From: Serratia fonticola
GTDB lineage: Bacteria; Pseudomonadota; Gammaproteobacteria; Enterobacterales; Enterobacteriaceae
NCBI RefSeq assembly: GCF_001006005.1
Contig: NZ_CP011254.1
Span: forward strand, 3,782,001-3,846,000
DNA length: 64,000 bases
Reading direction: 5' to 3'
Under the pieces are notes generated by a model. It was not told the DNA's origin, did not search any database, and was given only the letters and a program-made list of their open reading frames with translations. Of this stretch, positions 17,468-28,274 are shown one piece after another (positions within the stretch are counted from its first letter, which is position 1; every line of letters begins with the position of its first letter). A program made the translations under genes and the position numbers.

Positions 17468-18151
17468 TCAGACGGCAACGACACTGCCGTTTTCATCCAG
17501 GCGATACATCTCACCTTTTTCGATTCCATTTTCCCCTTCGTAAATAACGGTGACGCGAGTACGAATACCATCATGCCAGGTAATAGCCGCAACACCTTGC
17601 TCATTGAGGGTAAAATAGCGGGGGTTTTTTGCGGTAAAAATAACAGCACCGCTTCCACCATCGGACTGAATGGTGTTATCCGCTCCAGAGGAGAAGAGTA
17701 CGTTGTTGTTACCACGATCAATAATCTGGCTTGTATCTCCAGCTGCCATTAAAACAGAATTATCCACATAGCCCGCTGTTTTAATAGTGCCATTTGTATT
17801 AGCAGTAACGGCAACGGCTTGTGTTAATGTCAATTGTTCTACGTCAGGGTAGAGATATCCAAGCATGATAGAAGAAGAAGAACCCAATGCCGAGGTCAAC
17901 GACTCGTTGCCGCCTGTAATGTACGAGTTTTCGCCCGTTGTTGCTATTCTTCCACCGATGTTGGGGAAGTCAACGTCGTCGGTGGCGGAAACAACATCAT
18001 CGTATACCATTGCGTTATTGCCACAATGTACGATATTTACCGGGCTGGATTTGCCAACGACATTCTGATTGTCTTGAGAGAAAGCGACACCACCATACAG
18101 AGTACCTGCAATCATGATGGTGCCTTCGATAGGTGAATTAACACTAGACAT
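17468..18151 (-). CDS. Unrecognised Asn/Gly/Ser-rich protein, possible beta-solenoid
   Basis: A 227-residue protein that I cannot assign. It has no signal peptide or membrane segment. Residues about 40-190 are rich in Asn, Gly, Ser, Thr and Asp, with short runs of the kind IATTGENSYITGGNESLTS and NNNVLFSSGADNTIQSDGGSG. These suggest stacked beta turns as in RTX or pentapeptide-like solenoids, although no strict GGxGxDxxx repeat is present. The C-terminus (ITWHDGIRTRVTVIYEGENGIEKGEMYRLDENGSVV) looks like a compact beta domain. The start at 18151 has AAGGAAA 6 bases upstream; a longer frame to 18253 has no such site. A secreted or surface role is possible but not shown. Confidence 0.7.
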   Translation of the reverse strand: MSSVNSPIEGTIMIAGTLYGGVAFSQDNQNVVGKSSPVNIVHCGNNAMVYDDVVSATDDVDFPNIGGRIATTGENSYITGGNESLTSALGSSSSIMLGYLYPDVEQLTLTQAVAVTANTNGTIKTAGYVDNSVLMAAGDTSQIIDRGNNNVLFSSGADNTIQSDGGSGAVIFTAKNPRYFTLNEQGVAAITWHDGIRTRVTVIYEGENGIEKGEMYRLDENGSVVAV

Positions 18152-18334
18152 AATATTTCCTTTTAGGTAATGGTGAATTTGGTGTGTGGCTAATATTCCA
18201 TATACCCGGCTTAAACTCTCGGCATTTACATTGTGCTGTGGATGGCAGGACATCCACAGTCATGAGATTGTATCTGTGGTGCCACTGCGCTGTGTAATGG
18301 GCGTACCGCTGAGGTTTTTCCAGTAGGTTTTGTT

Positions 18335-18351
18335 GGCGTGTAAGACACGCC
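18335..18351. terminator. Possible hairpin between moeB and the unrecognised gene
   Basis: A perfect 7-bp stem GGCGTGT/ACACGCC with a 3-base loop lies about 90 bases beyond the moeB stop, within the 290-base gap 18152-18441. No T tract follows on the minus strand. The rest of the gap holds nothing I can assign beyond the expected promoter of the gene at 17468. Confidence 0.35.
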
Positions 18352-18441
18352 ATATGCGGGTTGGAGGGAGGGCTTTAGGGAGGTGGGGATAAATACAGTT
18401 ACATTTGAGCTGCATCGCTATGTTTTTGATTTAGCGAATGT

Positions 18442-19203
18442 CTACAAGGGGTTGCCGCTACACACTTCACACCGCGGATCCTTCGGCAGCTTCATCTCCC
18501 GGAACTGCATGCTCATCGCATCAAACATCAACAACTTCCCTACCAAAGGCTGGCCATAGTTTGCCAACAGCTTGATGGCTTCCATCGCCTGCAGCGTACC
18601 GATAGTGCCGACTAAAGGCGCCATCACGCCAGCCTCAACGCAGGTCAGCGCATTTTCCCCAAACAGCCTGCTCAGGCAGCGATAACAGGGCTGTTCCGGC
18701 TGATAGGTAAAGACGCTGAGCTGGCCCTCCATACGGATGGCAGCCCCTGAGACCAGCGGTTTACGCTGTGCATGGCACAGGCGGTTGAGCAGATCGCGGG
18801 TTGCCACGTTATCGGTACAGTCCAGCACCACGTCGCAGGCGGCAATCTGCGCCGCCATTTGCTCGTCATCCAGCTGTGTGTCCAGGGTATCAATACGGAT
18901 ATGAGGATTGATGGAGCTCAGCTCAATGCGGGCAGATTCGACCTTCGCCATACCAATGCGATCATCCCGGTGCAGGATCTGGCGCTGTAGATTGGAGAGG
19001 GAAACCGTGTCGAAATCAACCAGCGTCAGATGGCCTACGCCAGCGGCAGCCAAATAAGGCGCCGCCGCACAGCCCAGCCCGCCAAGCCCAACGATCAGCA
19101 CGTGCGCCGCCTGCAGCTTTTCCTGACCGTCGAAGTCGAAACCCCGCAGTACGATCTGGCGGTTGTAGCGCAGCGCTTGTGCATCGGTTAATTCCGGCAG
19201 CAT
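18442..19203 (-). CDS. moeB: Molybdopterin-synthase adenylyltransferase
   Basis: A 253-residue E1-like enzyme that adenylates the C-terminal glycine of MoaD in molybdenum cofactor synthesis. The nucleotide-binding Rossmann motif is GLGGLGCAAA near residue 39, with the catalytic stretch LVDFDTVSLSNLQRQILH after it. Structural zinc cysteines are present as CYRC in the middle and CEVC near the C-terminus. It follows moeA with 2 bases between coding regions, forming the conserved moeAB operon. Confidence 0.96.
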   Translation of the reverse strand: MLPELTDAQALRYNRQIVLRGFDFDGQEKLQAAHVLIVGLGGLGCAAAPYLAAAGVGHLTLVDFDTVSLSNLQRQILHRDDRIGMAKVESARIELSSINPHIRIDTLDTQLDDEQMAAQIAACDVVLDCTDNVATRDLLNRLCHAQRKPLVSGAAIRMEGQLSVFTYQPEQPCYRCLSRLFGENALTCVEAGVMAPLVGTIGTLQAMEAIKLLANYGQPLVGKLLMFDAMSMQFREMKLPKDPRCEVCSGNPL

Positions 19204-19205
19204 GT

Positions 19206-20444
19206 TCAGTTCCTCAGCAACGCATTGAAAGGTTCGATCTCTACTGTCTCTCCAGCGGCTACCGAGCCACGTTCACGCTCCAGCACGATAAAGCAGTTAC
19301 CCTGGCTGAATGAGCTAAACACATGGGAACCCTGATGGCCAGTGGTGCTCACTTCCAGCTCGCCCTGGGCATTGCTGGTGAAGATGCCGCGCTGGAAATC
19401 GAGGCGACCCGGCGACTTTTTCAGTGGCGTCAGGGCGCGAGCTTTCAGGCGGGGTGGCAGTTGCCATTCGGTGTGACCGGCCAGCTTGGCCAGCAGCGGT
19501 TGCACCAGTTGATAGAAGGTCAAAGCCGCAGAGACCGGGTTGCCAGGTAGGCCACAGAACCAGGCGTGCTGGAGCTTGCCGAAAGCAAAAGGTTTGCCCG
19601 GTTTGATGGCCAGCTTCCAGAAGCTGACTTTGCCGAGTTCATCCAGCATCTGCTTGGTGTAATCGGCTTCACCAACGGAAACGCCGCCGCTGCTGATCAC
19701 CACGTCGGCCTCGCTATCCGCCTGGATAAACGCCGCGCGTAATGCTTCCTGATTATCACGAATAATCCCCAGATCGATCACCGTGCAGCCGAGCTGTTCC
19801 AGCATCAGGCGTACGGCAAAGCGGTTGGTGTCGTAGATCTGCCCGGCTTGTAGCGGCTGGCCGACCGGCTGTAATTCGTCACCGGTGGAGAATACCGCCA
19901 CCTTCAATTTACGCATCACCCGCACATCGGCCACGCCCAATGAAGCTAGTAACGGCAACTGTGCGGCCCCCAACGTGATCCCGGCGGGCAGCACGCTCGC
20001 CCCACGAAGGATATCTTCACCCGCCAAACGGATATTTTGCCCAGCGGTTACCGGGGCGTTGAAACGCACTCCAGCCTCGGTTACTTCAGCCTGTTCTTGC
20101 ATGATCACCGCATCCGCACCGGCTGGAATTGGCGCTCCGGTCATGATGCGTACGCAGGTGTTGGCAGGCCAGGCATCCGTAAACGGTGCACCGGCAAAGG
20201 CTTTACCCGCTACCGGTAACGGAGAGTTGCCGTTCAGGTCACTGAGACGTACCGCGTAGCCGTCCATCGCCGAGTTGGCGAAGGGCGGGACATCGATAGG
20301 GGAGACCACCGGGGTGGCAGTAATGCGTCCGGCTGCGCTGGTCAAGGCGATAGATTCGCTCTGTTGCAGTGGCGCGATCTGGGAGAGCATTTTCTCCAGT
20401 GCCTGCTCAAGAGAAATGAGGTCAGAAGTATGACAGTGATCCAT
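19206..20444 (-). CDS. moeA: Molybdopterin molybdotransferase
   Basis: A 412-residue MoeA that inserts molybdate into adenylated molybdopterin. It is collinear with the E. coli protein: the N-terminal domain has [17 protein letters not shown], the MPT-binding domain has FSTGDEL and [13 protein letters not shown], and [18 protein letters not shown] and [16 protein letters not shown] follow toward the C-terminus. The ATG at 20444 has GGAG 8 bases upstream; the TTG two codons earlier is not needed. It is the first gene of moeAB and is divergent from the DUF924 gene. Confidence 0.96.
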   Translation of the reverse strand: MDHCHTSDLISLEQALEKMLSQIAPLQQSESIALTSAAGRITATPVVSPIDVPPFANSAMDGYAVRLSDLNGNSPLPVAGKAFAGAPFTDAWPANTCVRIMTGAPIPAGADAVIMQEQAEVTEAGVRFNAPVTAGQNIRLAGEDILRGASVLPAGITLGAAQLPLLASLGVADVRVMRKLKVAVFSTGDELQPVGQPLQAGQIYDTNRFAVRLMLEQLGCTVIDLGIIRDNQEALRAAFIQADSEADVVISSGGVSVGEADYTKQMLDELGKVSFWKLAIKPGKPFAFGKLQHAWFCGLPGNPVSAALTFYQLVQPLLAKLAGHTEWQLPPRLKARALTPLKKSPGRLDFQRGIFTSNAQGELEVSTTGHQGSHVFSSFSQGNCFIVLERERGSVAAGETVEIEPFNALLRN

Positions 20445-20562
20445 AAACAAAACTCCGTAATCGGCGTGCGCGAATTTTTCGGCAAAGTAGGGCTATTATG
20501 GCAGATAACGCCGTGGTGGAGAAACCAGGTTAACGTATTGAAATCAATAACAGGAGACAGCC

Positions 20563-21099
20563 ATGCACCAGCACGTACTGGATTTTTGGTTCGAAGAGAT
20601 CGACCCAGCCATGTGGTTTAAAAAGGACGATGAGTTCGATCGTGTACTGCACACCCGCTTTGGCCAACTGTGGCAGGCGGCGTCCCAAGGTGAACTGGCA
20701 CATTGGCGTGCGACCATCAAAGGACGACTGGCGGAAATCATCGTACTCGATCAGTTCAGCCGTAATCTGTTTCGCAACACGCCACGCTCCTTTGCTTGTG
20801 ACGGAATGGCGCTGGTGCTGGCTCAGGAAGCGATCGCCACTGGATTATGTGAAAACCTGACGGTCGAGCAGCGCGGCTTCCTCTATTTGCCGTTTATGCA
20901 TTCCGAATCCGCCTTGATCCACCAGCAGGCGTTGGAGCTGTTTCGCCAATTAAATAATGGCGATCAGTTGGAGTTTGAAATACGTCATAAGGCCATAATC
21001 GATCGTTTTGGACGTTATCCCCATCGTAACGAGATATTAGGCCGGAAATCTACGTTTGAGGAGCAGGAATTTCTGCAGCAACCGGGATCGGGTTTCTGA
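20563..21099 (+). CDS. DUF924 family protein
   Basis: A 178-residue soluble protein matching the DUF924 pattern: an opening VLDFWFEEIDPAMWFKKDDEFD, then the central GRLAEIIVLDQFSRNLFRNTPRSFACDGMAL and FLYLPFMHSE, ending HKAIIDRFGRYPHRNEILGR. The fold is alpha-helical and TPR-like, and no biochemical role is established for the family. AGGAGA precedes the ATG. It is transcribed alone, divergent from moeA. Confidence 0.88.
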   Translation: MHQHVLDFWFEEIDPAMWFKKDDEFDRVLHTRFGQLWQAASQGELAHWRATIKGRLAEIIVLDQFSRNLFRNTPRSFACDGMALVLAQEAIATGLCENLTVEQRGFLYLPFMHSESALIHQQALELFRQLNNGDQLEFEIRHKAIIDRFGRYPHRNEILGRKSTFEEQEFLQQPGSGF

Positions 21100-21438
21100 A
21101 TATTTTTCATTGGCGTGTAGGCGGGGAATAGCGGAGAGGGAATGGGATAACGCTTATTAAACATGAACCGAGCCGGCCTATTTTCTGCCTCCGCCAATAG
21201 GCCGGTTAAATCTGTCAGCGGTAAATGAAAACCCCGATAACCCTCTGTTTTTATACCATTTAGCTCTTTCAATGCACAAAATAGTCTAAGCAGGCTACGC
21301 TTAATGCTTGGCGACGAGTTTGTGCTTTACATCGATTGCCGGGCTAAATATAGTCGAAAAAGACTAAATAATAATTCTCTCTCCATTTTCATGCGGTACC
21401 TGCTTGAATTGCCGCGGATAGACACAGGTGTCAGGTCA
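21100..21438. other. Intergenic region upstream of iaaA with a hairpin
   Basis: About 340 bases without a gene. CCGGCCTA (21173-21180) pairs with TAGGCCGG (21198-21205) across a 17-base loop, which may be a factor-independent terminator for the DUF924 gene, although the T tract is poor. The region must also hold the iaaA-gsi promoter, which I cannot define. Confidence 0.4.
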
Positions 21439-22398
21439 ATGAGCAAACCAGTGATTGCCATTCATGGTGGTGCGGGCGCAATTACCCGTGCGGCATTGAG
21501 TGCAGAGAAGGAACAAGATTATATCCAGGCGCTTTCCGACATTGTGGCTGCCGGGCAGGCTATTTTGGCTGCAGGCGGCAGCGCACTGGACGCGGTAACG
21601 GAGGCCGTCAGGCTGCTGGAAGAGTGCCCGCTGTTCAACGCAGGCAAAGGCGCGGTATTTACCCACCAGGGCACCCATGAGCTGGATGCCTGCGTGATGG
21701 ATGGCCGAACCTGTGATGCCGGGGCGGTCGCCGGGGTCAGCCGGATACGCAACCCGGTACTGGCCGCGCGTACGGTGCTGGAAAATAGCACTCATGTGCT
21801 GTTTGGCGGGGAAGGGGCAGAAAGATTTGCCGCCAATCACGGTCTGGAAATGGTCGATCCCGATTTCTTCTTTACCCAGGAACGTTTTGACCAATTGCAC
21901 CGTGCTCAGGCAGAGCAGGGTCGGGTGTTGCTCGATCACGACGGCGCGGCGGCGCTCAGCGGCGACCCACTGGATCCCGATCGCAAATTTGGCACCGTGG
22001 GTGCGGTAGCGCTGGATGCTTTGGGCAACCTGGCAGCGGCTACCTCAACCGGTGGCATGACCAACAAGGCGGCAGGGCGCATTGGCGATACGCCGATTAT
22101 TGGCGCCGGTTGCTATGCCAACAACGCTACGGTGGCGGTTTCCAGCACCGGTACCGGCGAAATCTTTATGCGTACCGTCGCGGCCTACGACGTTTCTGCT
22201 CTGATTGAATATGCCGGTCTAACCCTGCAACAGGCCTGCGACAAAGTGGTGATGGAAAAGCTGTTGGCGCTGGGCGGCAGCGGCGGGCTGATTGCCATCG
22301 ATCGTTTTGGCAACGTCGCACTGCCATTTAACAGTGAAGGAATGTATCGCGGTTTCGGCTATGTCGGCGATGCCCCTTCCGTGGGTATCTACCGCTGA
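21439..22398 (+). CDS. iaaA: Isoaspartyl peptidase / L-asparaginase (Ntn hydrolase)
   Basis: A 319-residue proenzyme (E. coli 321) that cleaves itself into two subunits. The new N-terminal catalytic threonine should be T186, in the motif [10 protein letters not shown]. The alpha-subunit landmarks IHGGAGAI and NAGKGAVF, and the beta-subunit substrate loop [15 protein letters not shown], are all present. It degrades isoaspartyl dipeptides and is a source of amino acids. The start at 21439 matches the family N-terminus; an in-frame extension to 21304 is rejected. It is placed directly before gsiA as in E. coli, 19 bases apart. Confidence 0.96.
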   Translation: MSKPVIAIHGGAGAITRAALSAEKEQDYIQALSDIVAAGQAILAAGGSALDAVTEAVRLLEECPLFNAGKGAVFTHQGTHELDACVMDGRTCDAGAVAGVSRIRNPVLAARTVLENSTHVLFGGEGAERFAANHGLEMVDPDFFFTQERFDQLHRAQAEQGRVLLDHDGAAALSGDPLDPDRKFGTVGAVALDALGNLAAATSTGGMTNKAAGRIGDTPIIGAGCYANNATVAVSSTGTGEIFMRTVAAYDVSALIEYAGLTLQQACDKVVMEKLLALGGSGGLIAIDRFGNVALPFNSEGMYRGFGYVGDAPSVGIYR

Positions 22399-22417
22399 AT
22401 GCTTGCCGGGAGGGCGC

Positions 22418-24295
22418 ATGACCGATACTGCCATCCAGCCACAGGCAGAACGTGGGCTGATTTTACCGCCCGAGCGCGTCTTGGCGGTGAGCGATCTGTG
22501 CGTACAATTTCGCCAAGAAGGCGACGTCGTTGAGGCGGTGCGCCATCTGGATTTCGACGTCGACCGTGGCGAAACACTGGCGATCGTTGGAGAATCCGGC
22601 TCCGGCAAGTCGGTCACCTCACTGGCGTTGATGCGTCTGGTCGAGCAGGGCGGCGGTGAGTTGACCAGCGGCGCGATGCATTTTCGCCGGCGTAACGGTC
22701 AGGTGCTCGATCTGGCCAAGGCAAAGCAGAGCACCTTGCGAACCTTACGCGGCGCCGATATGGCGATGATTTTTCAAGAACCGATGACCTCGCTCAACCC
22801 GGTGTTTCCGGTGGGGGAGCAGATCGCCGAATCTCTGCGTCTGCATCAGGGGATGGATCACCGCAGCGCTAACCGCGAAGCGCTGCGTATGCTCGATCTG
22901 GTACGTATTCCCGAGGCCAAAAACGTCCTTGGCCGCTATCCGCATCAACTGTCTGGCGGGATGCGCCAGCGGGTGATGATTGCCATGGCGCTGTCGTGCA
23001 AACCGGCGCTGCTGATTGCCGATGAACCCACCACTGCGCTGGACGTCACCATTCAGGCGCAAATCCTGCAACTGATCCGCGTGTTGCAGCAGGAAATGCA
23101 CATGGGGGTGATCTTCATTACCCACGATATGGGCGTGGTGGCGGAGATTGCCGATCGGGTACTGGTGATGCACCAAGGCGAAAAGGTGGAACAGGGGGAG
23201 GTGCGCTCGCTGTTCGCCGCTCCACAGCAGCCTTACACTCAAGCTTTGTTGGCCGCCGTGCCACAGCTGGGCGCGATGGCAGATAAAGACTTCCCGGCAA
23301 AATTTCCGTTAGCTGGTGTTGACGATAACGACCAGCCGCAAGACACCATACCCGCAGGAGCTACGCCGATCTTGCAGGTAGAAAATCTGGTCACGCGCTT
23401 CGATCTGCGCAGCGGCATTCTCAACCGCGTCACGCGCCGTGTGCATGCGGTGGAAAATATCAGCTTCGACCTCTATCCCAGCGAAACGTTGGGGTTGGTC
23501 GGCGAATCCGGCTGTGGCAAATCCACCACCGGCCGCTCACTGTTAAAACTGGTCGATAGCCAACGCGGCACCATTACCTTCAACGGCCAACAGATCAACC
23601 GCTTGAAAGGCTCTGCCTTACAGCATTTACGCCGTGATATTCAGTTTATCTTTCAAGACCCTTACGCTTCCCTGGACCCACGGCTTACCGTTGGTTTCTC
23701 CATCATGGAGCCGTTGCTGGTGCACAACGTTGCTCGCGGGGCGGAGGCTGAAAAACGGGTGGCCTGGCTATTGGAGCGGGTAGGGCTGAAGCCGGAGCAT
23801 GCGCGGCGTTATCCGCATGAGTTCTCCGGTGGCCAACGCCAGCGTATCTGCATTGCCCGCGCGTTGGCACTCAATCCGAAAGTGGTGATTGCCGATGAGG
23901 CGGTCTCCGCGCTGGACGTGTCGATTCAGGCGCAAATTGTCAATCTGCTGCTCGATTTACAGCGTGAATTGGGCATCGCATTTCTGTTTATTTCCCACGA
24001 TATGGCAGTAGTGGAACGAGTCTGCCATCGCGTCGCGGTGATGTATCTGGGCCAGATTGTTGAGATCGGCCCACGCCGCGCGGTGTTTGAAAACCCGCAG
24101 CATGCCTATACCCGTAAGCTGATGGCCGCCGTGCCGGTGGCCGATCCAACCCATGCGCATAAACGTCAGCCGTTGCTGGTGGATGAAATACCCAGCCCGA
24201 TCCGTGGGCTGCACGATGAACCCGTTACCGCACCTTTAGTGCAGGTAGGGCCAGGGCACTTTGTGGCCCGTCACCCTATTGCCGGTGCTTTTTAG
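22418..24295 (+). CDS. gsiA: Glutathione importer ATP-binding protein
   Basis: A 625-residue protein with two fused ABC ATPase domains, as in E. coli GsiA (623). Domain 1 has Walker A GESGSGKS, signature LSGGMRQR and Walker B LLIADEPT. Domain 2 has [16 protein letters not shown] and [12 protein letters not shown]. Each ends in an oligopeptide-transporter type C-terminal motif. It powers uptake of glutathione with GsiBCD. GGGAGG lies upstream of the ATG at 22418. The far longer frame starting inside iaaA is not real. Confidence 0.96.
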   Translation: MTDTAIQPQAERGLILPPERVLAVSDLCVQFRQEGDVVEAVRHLDFDVDRGETLAIVGESGSGKSVTSLALMRLVEQGGGELTSGAMHFRRRNGQVLDLAKAKQSTLRTLRGADMAMIFQEPMTSLNPVFPVGEQIAESLRLHQGMDHRSANREALRMLDLVRIPEAKNVLGRYPHQLSGGMRQRVMIAMALSCKPALLIADEPTTALDVTIQAQILQLIRVLQQEMHMGVIFITHDMGVVAEIADRVLVMHQGEKVEQGEVRSLFAAPQQPYTQALLAAVPQLGAMADKDFPAKFPLAGVDDNDQPQDTIPAGATPILQVENLVTRFDLRSGILNRVTRRVHAVENISFDLYPSETLGLVGESGCGKSTTGRSLLKLVDSQRGTITFNGQQINRLKGSALQHLRRDIQFIFQDPYASLDPRLTVGFSIMEPLLVHNVARGAEAEKRVAWLLERVGLKPEHARRYPHEFSGGQRQRICIARALALNPKVVIADEAVSALDVSIQAQIVNLLLDLQRELGIAFLFISHDMAVVERVCHRVAVMYLGQIVEIGPRRAVFENPQHAYTRKLMAAVPVADPTHAHKRQPLLVDEIPSPIRGLHDEPVTAPLVQVGPGHFVARHPIAGAF

Positions 24296-24320
24296 CCTTG
24301 CCTCAGGAGAGTTAAGCGAT

Positions 24321-25856
24321 ATGACTAAGCACACATTCAAGCGTAATGTTTTGGCCGCCGTACTGCTGGCTGCCGCTGCTGGCCCGGCTTGGGCTGCCAA
24401 AGATGCGGTGATTGCCGTAGCGTCCAACTTCACCACGCTCGACCCGTACGATGCCAACGACACCTTGTCGCAGGCGGTCGCCAAATCCTTCTATCAGGGG
24501 CTGTTTGGCTTTGATAAGGATATGAAGCTGGTGAACGTCCTGGCGGACAGTTACGACGTCAGCAAAGACGGTCTGACCTACACCATCAAGCTCCAGCCGG
24601 GGGTTAAATTCCACGACGGCAGCGCATTCGATGCCGAAGCGGTCAAGGTTAACCTGGATCGCGCCAGTAACCCGGATAATCGCCTGAAACGCTACAACCT
24701 GTTCAAGATGCTCGATAAAACCGAAGTGGTCGATCCCACCACGGTCAAGGTCGTGCTGAAAGCTCCATTCTCGGCGTTTATCAACAACCTGGCGCACCCG
24801 GCGGCGGCGATGATTTCCCCGGCGGCCCTCAAGCAGTATGGCAAGGAGATCGGTTTCCATCCGGTGGGTACCGGCCCTTACCAGTTCGAAACCTGGAACC
24901 AGACCGACTATGTGAAAGTGAAGAAATTCGACGGCTATTGGAAAGCGGGCTTACCGAAGCTGGACAGCATCACCTGGCGGCCAGTAGTGGATAACAACAC
25001 CCGTGCGGCGATGCTGCAAACCGGCGAAGCGACCTTTGCTTTCCCAATCCCTTATGAGCAAGCCAAGGTGCTGGAGAAAAACAGCAAGCTGGATTTGGTG
25101 GCCGCGCCGTCGATCCTGCAACGCTACATCAGCATGAACGTGACGCAGAAGCCGTTCGATAACCCGAAGGTGCGCCAGGCACTGAACTATGCGATCAACA
25201 AGGACGCGCTGATTAAGGTGGCGTTCTCCGGCTTTGCCGTGCCGGCGGAAGGTCCGGTGCCTCCGGCCATTGATTTTGCTACCCGCTACAACGCTTGGCC
25301 ATACGATCCAGCCAAGGCGCGTGAGCTGCTGAAAGAAGCGGGCTATCCGAATGGGTTTACTACCACGCTGTGGTCTTCCCATAACCACAGTACCGCGCAG
25401 AAAGTGTTGCAGTTTGCTCAACAGCAGCTGGCGCAGGTCGGGGTCAAAGTGACCGTCACCGCGATGGATGCGGGCCAACGTGCGGCGCAGGTGGAAAGCG
25501 TGGGCGTGAAGGATACCGGCGTGCGTATGTTCTATACCGGCTGGTCTGCCTCGACCGGCGAAGCCGATTGGGCGCTGACGCCGCTGTTCGCCACTCAATC
25601 TGCACCGCCTAAGCAATTCAACACTGCGTTCTACAGCAATCCGCAGGTCGATAAGGATCTGGCCGACGCGTTGGCCACCACCGATCGTGCCCAGAAACAG
25701 GCGCTGTACAAAGATGCACAAGACCGCATCTGGGCCGACGCACCATGGATTTTCCTGGTGACCGAGCGCCTGCTGTCTGCCAACAACAAACAGCTGAGCG
25801 GCTTCTATGTGATGCCGGACACCTCGTTTAACTTTGATAACGCGGACTTGAAATAA
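24321..25856 (+). CDS. gsiB: Periplasmic glutathione-binding protein
   Basis: A 511-residue substrate-binding protein of the dipeptide/oligopeptide class (E. coli 512). The signal peptide is [23 protein letters not shown], followed by [20 protein letters not shown] and the family stretch [28 protein letters not shown] precedes the ATG at 24321, which removes a spurious 20-residue N-terminal extension. It captures glutathione for GsiCD. Gene spacing to gsiC is broken by an R1 element. Confidence 0.96.
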   Translation: MTKHTFKRNVLAAVLLAAAAGPAWAAKDAVIAVASNFTTLDPYDANDTLSQAVAKSFYQGLFGFDKDMKLVNVLADSYDVSKDGLTYTIKLQPGVKFHDGSAFDAEAVKVNLDRASNPDNRLKRYNLFKMLDKTEVVDPTTVKVVLKAPFSAFINNLAHPAAAMISPAALKQYGKEIGFHPVGTGPYQFETWNQTDYVKVKKFDGYWKAGLPKLDSITWRPVVDNNTRAAMLQTGEATFAFPIPYEQAKVLEKNSKLDLVAAPSILQRYISMNVTQKPFDNPKVRQALNYAINKDALIKVAFSGFAVPAEGPVPPAIDFATRYNAWPYDPAKARELLKEAGYPNGFTTTLWSSHNHSTAQKVLQFAQQQLAQVGVKVTVTAMDAGQRAAQVESVGVKDTGVRMFYTGWSASTGEADWALTPLFATQSAPPKQFNTAFYSNPQVDKDLADALATTDRAQKQALYKDAQDRIWADAPWIFLVTERLLSANNKQLSGFYVMPDTSFNFDNADLK

Positions 25857-25857
25857 G

Positions 25858-26250
25858 CCCTCACCCCAACCCTCTCCCACAGGGAGAGGGAGCAGATGGG
25901 TGTTGTGAGCTGTTACAGGCGTTAATTTATGGCACTGTTCCGGTGGTGAGGTTAGCAACGGAACTTAATCAGTAGCACATTCAGTCCCCTCTCCTTGTGG
26001 GAGAGAGCAGATGGGTGTTGTGAACAGTTACAGGCGTTAATTTATGGCACTGTTCCGGTGGTGAGGTTAGCAACGGAACTTAATTAGTAGCACATTCAGT
26101 CCCCTCTCCTTGTGGGAGAGAGCAGATGGGTGTTGTGAACAGTTACAGGCGTTAATTTATGGCACTGTTCCGGTGGTGAGGTTAGCAACGGAACTTAATT
26201 AGTAGCACATTCAGTCCCCTCTCCCTGTGGGAGAGGGTTAGGGTGAGGGG
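25858..26250 (+). repeat. R1 element, copy 2, inside the gsi operon, three tandem 115-bp cores
   Basis: The element fills nearly all of the gap between the gsiB stop and the gsiC start. Left end CCCTCACCCCAACCC, right end GGGTTAGGGTGAGGGG. The core motif AGCAGATGGGTGTTGTGA starts at 25891, 26006 and 26121, exactly 115 bases apart, and each unit ends in a CCCCTCTCC..GGGAGAG partial hairpin. The right end stops one base before the gsiC start codon. Confidence 0.9.
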
Positions 26251-26251
26251 A

Positions 26252-27172
26252 ATGCTTAATTATTTTCTAAAACGCCTGCTGGGCCTGATCCCGACGCTGC
26301 TGATCGTGGCCGTGCTGGTGTTCTTGTTTGTCCACATGCTGCCGGGCGATCCGGCGCGGTTGGCCGCGGGGCCGGAGGCCGACGAAGCCGTCGTCCAACT
26401 GGTGCGCCAGGATCTGGGGCTGGACAAGCCGTTGCCACAGCAGTTTGTGCATTTCTTTGTCAATATTTTGCAGGGCGATTTCGGCACGTCGATGGTGTCA
26501 AAACGCCCGGTCAGTGAAGAGATCGCTTCGCGCTTTATGCCAACCTTCTGGCTGACCATCGCCAGCATGGTGTGGGCGGTGATTTTTGGCATGGCGATCG
26601 GCATGATTTCCGCCGTATGGCGCAACCGCTGGCCGGATCGGCTGGGGATGACGCTGGCCGTGTCGGGCATCTCTTTCCCGGCCTTTGCGTTGGGGATGTT
26701 GCTGATGCAGGTGTTCTCGGTCAACCTCGGCTGGCTGCCGACGGTCGGAGCGGATACTTGGCTGCATTACATCTTGCCTTCAATCACGCTGGGCGCTGCG
26801 GTAGCGGCGGTGATGGCCCGCTTCACCCGCGCCTCGTTCGTTGAGGTGATGCAGGAAGATTACATGCGCACCGCCCGCGCCAAGGGCGTGCCGGAGACAC
26901 TGGTGATCGTCAAACACGGGCTACGCAACGCCATGATCCCGGTGATCACCATGATGGGCCTACAGTTTGGTTTCCTGCTGGGTGGCTCGATCGTGGTCGA
27001 GAAGGTATTTAACTGGCCGGGGTTGGGGCGCCTGCTGGTGGATTCGGTAGAAATGCGCGATTACCCGGTGATCCAGGCCGAAGTGCTGCTGTTCTCGCTG
27101 GAATTTATTCTGATTAATCTGTTGGTGGATATGCTGTATGCGGCAATCAACCCTTCGATTCGTTACCAATAG
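26252..27172 (+). CDS. gsiC: Glutathione importer permease GsiC
   Basis: A 306-residue inner-membrane permease, the same length as E. coli GsiC and nearly identical at both ends ([25 protein letters not shown]). It has about six membrane helices and the cytoplasmic EAA-type loop [28 protein letters not shown] that contacts GsiA. The only ribosome-binding candidate is the purine-rich end of the R1 element (GGTGAGGGGA) immediately before the ATG. The start follows from the match to GsiC. Confidence 0.96.
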   Translation: MLNYFLKRLLGLIPTLLIVAVLVFLFVHMLPGDPARLAAGPEADEAVVQLVRQDLGLDKPLPQQFVHFFVNILQGDFGTSMVSKRPVSEEIASRFMPTFWLTIASMVWAVIFGMAIGMISAVWRNRWPDRLGMTLAVSGISFPAFALGMLLMQVFSVNLGWLPTVGADTWLHYILPSITLGAAVAAVMARFTRASFVEVMQEDYMRTARAKGVPETLVIVKHGLRNAMIPVITMMGLQFGFLLGGSIVVEKVFNWPGLGRLLVDSVEMRDYPVIQAEVLLFSLEFILINLLVDMLYAAINPSIRYQ

Positions 27173-27181
27173 GCAGGCCGT

Positions 27182-28090
27182 ATGATGAAGTATTGGCGGC
27201 GTAATGCCGCGCTCAAGGCAATGCCGGTGATTAATCCCAACGCGGTGCGTACGCCTTGGCATGAGTTCTGGCGGCGCTTTCGTCGCCAGCAGGTCGCAAT
27301 GGTGGCCGGCGTGTTTGTGTTGCTGCTGGTGGCCGCTGCGCTGCTGGCACCGCATCTGGTGCCTTTTGATGCGGAAAACTTCTTTGATTACGATCGGCTC
27401 AATGAGGGGCCTTCGCTGGTGCACTGGCTCGGGGTAGATTCGCTGGGCCGGGATATTTTCAGCCGTATTCTGATGGGCGCGCGGATCTCTTTGGCCGCCG
27501 GGGTGTTCTCGGTGCTGGTTGGCAGCGTGATTGGCACGGTGCTCGGGCTGCTGGCGGGCTATTACGAAGGCTGGTGGGATCGCATCGTTATGCGTATCAG
27601 CGATGTGCTGTTTGCCTTCCCCGGTATTCTGCTGGCGATTGGCGTGGTGGCGATCATGGGCAGCGGCATGGCCAACGTGATTGTCGCCGTGGCCATCTTC
27701 AGCATTCCGGCGTTTGCGCGCCTGGTGCGTGGCAATACTCTGGTGCTGAAGCACCTGACCTACATTGAATCGGCGCGCAGCATCGGCGCTTCGGACTGGA
27801 CCATCATCCTGCGGCATATCTTGCCGGGCACCATCTCGTCGATCGTGGTTTATTTCACCATGCGTATCGGTACTTCAATCATTACTGCTGCCAGCCTGTC
27901 GTTCTTGGGATTGGGGGCGCAGCCGCCAACGCCGGAATGGGGCGCGATGCTCAATGAAGCGCGGGCGGATATGGTGATTGCCCCGCATGTGGCGATTTTC
28001 CCCAGCCTGGCAATCTTTTTTACCGTACTGGCGTTTAACCTGTTAGGCGATGGGCTACGTGATGCATTGGATCCGAAACTGAAGGGATGA
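27182..28090 (+). CDS. gsiD: Glutathione importer permease GsiD
   Basis: A 302-residue permease (E. coli 303). The N-terminal cytoplasmic part has [16 protein letters not shown], with [15 protein letters not shown] following the first helix. The membrane helices and coupling loop ([25 protein letters not shown]) then follow, and the C-terminus reads [17 protein letters not shown]. It pairs with GsiC. It starts 9 bases after gsiC; ATGs at 27182 and 27185 are both possible. An R1 element starts one base after the stop. Confidence 0.96.
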   Translation: MMKYWRRNAALKAMPVINPNAVRTPWHEFWRRFRRQQVAMVAGVFVLLLVAAALLAPHLVPFDAENFFDYDRLNEGPSLVHWLGVDSLGRDIFSRILMGARISLAAGVFSVLVGSVIGTVLGLLAGYYEGWWDRIVMRISDVLFAFPGILLAIGVVAIMGSGMANVIVAVAIFSIPAFARLVRGNTLVLKHLTYIESARSIGASDWTIILRHILPGTISSIVVYFTMRIGTSIITAASLSFLGLGAQPPTPEWGAMLNEARADMVIAPHVAIFPSLAIFFTVLAFNLLGDGLRDALDPKLKG

Positions 28091-28266
28091 CCCCTCACCC
28101 CAACCCTCTCCCACAGGGAGAGGGAGCTGAAAGTCCCTGCTCTTTTGGAAGTTAAAGAGGCTATCTCAGCAAATTCGATCACTCCTTCATCCAAGGTGCG
28201 TCACTGCATTTTCAAACTTACTCGATCGGTCCCCTCTCCCTTGAGGGAGAGGGTTAGGGTGAGGGG
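28091..28266 (+). repeat. R1 element, copy 3, between convergent gsiD and fghA
   Basis: A 176-base copy with intact ends CCCCTCACCCCAACCC and GGGTTAGGGTGAGGGG. Its single core (GAGCTGAAAGTCCCTGCTC.. to ACTCGATCGGTCCCC) resembles that of the 51837 copy. It occupies almost the whole convergent gap and may terminate transcription in both directions. Confidence 0.88.
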
Positions 28267-28274
28267 GGTATCGA

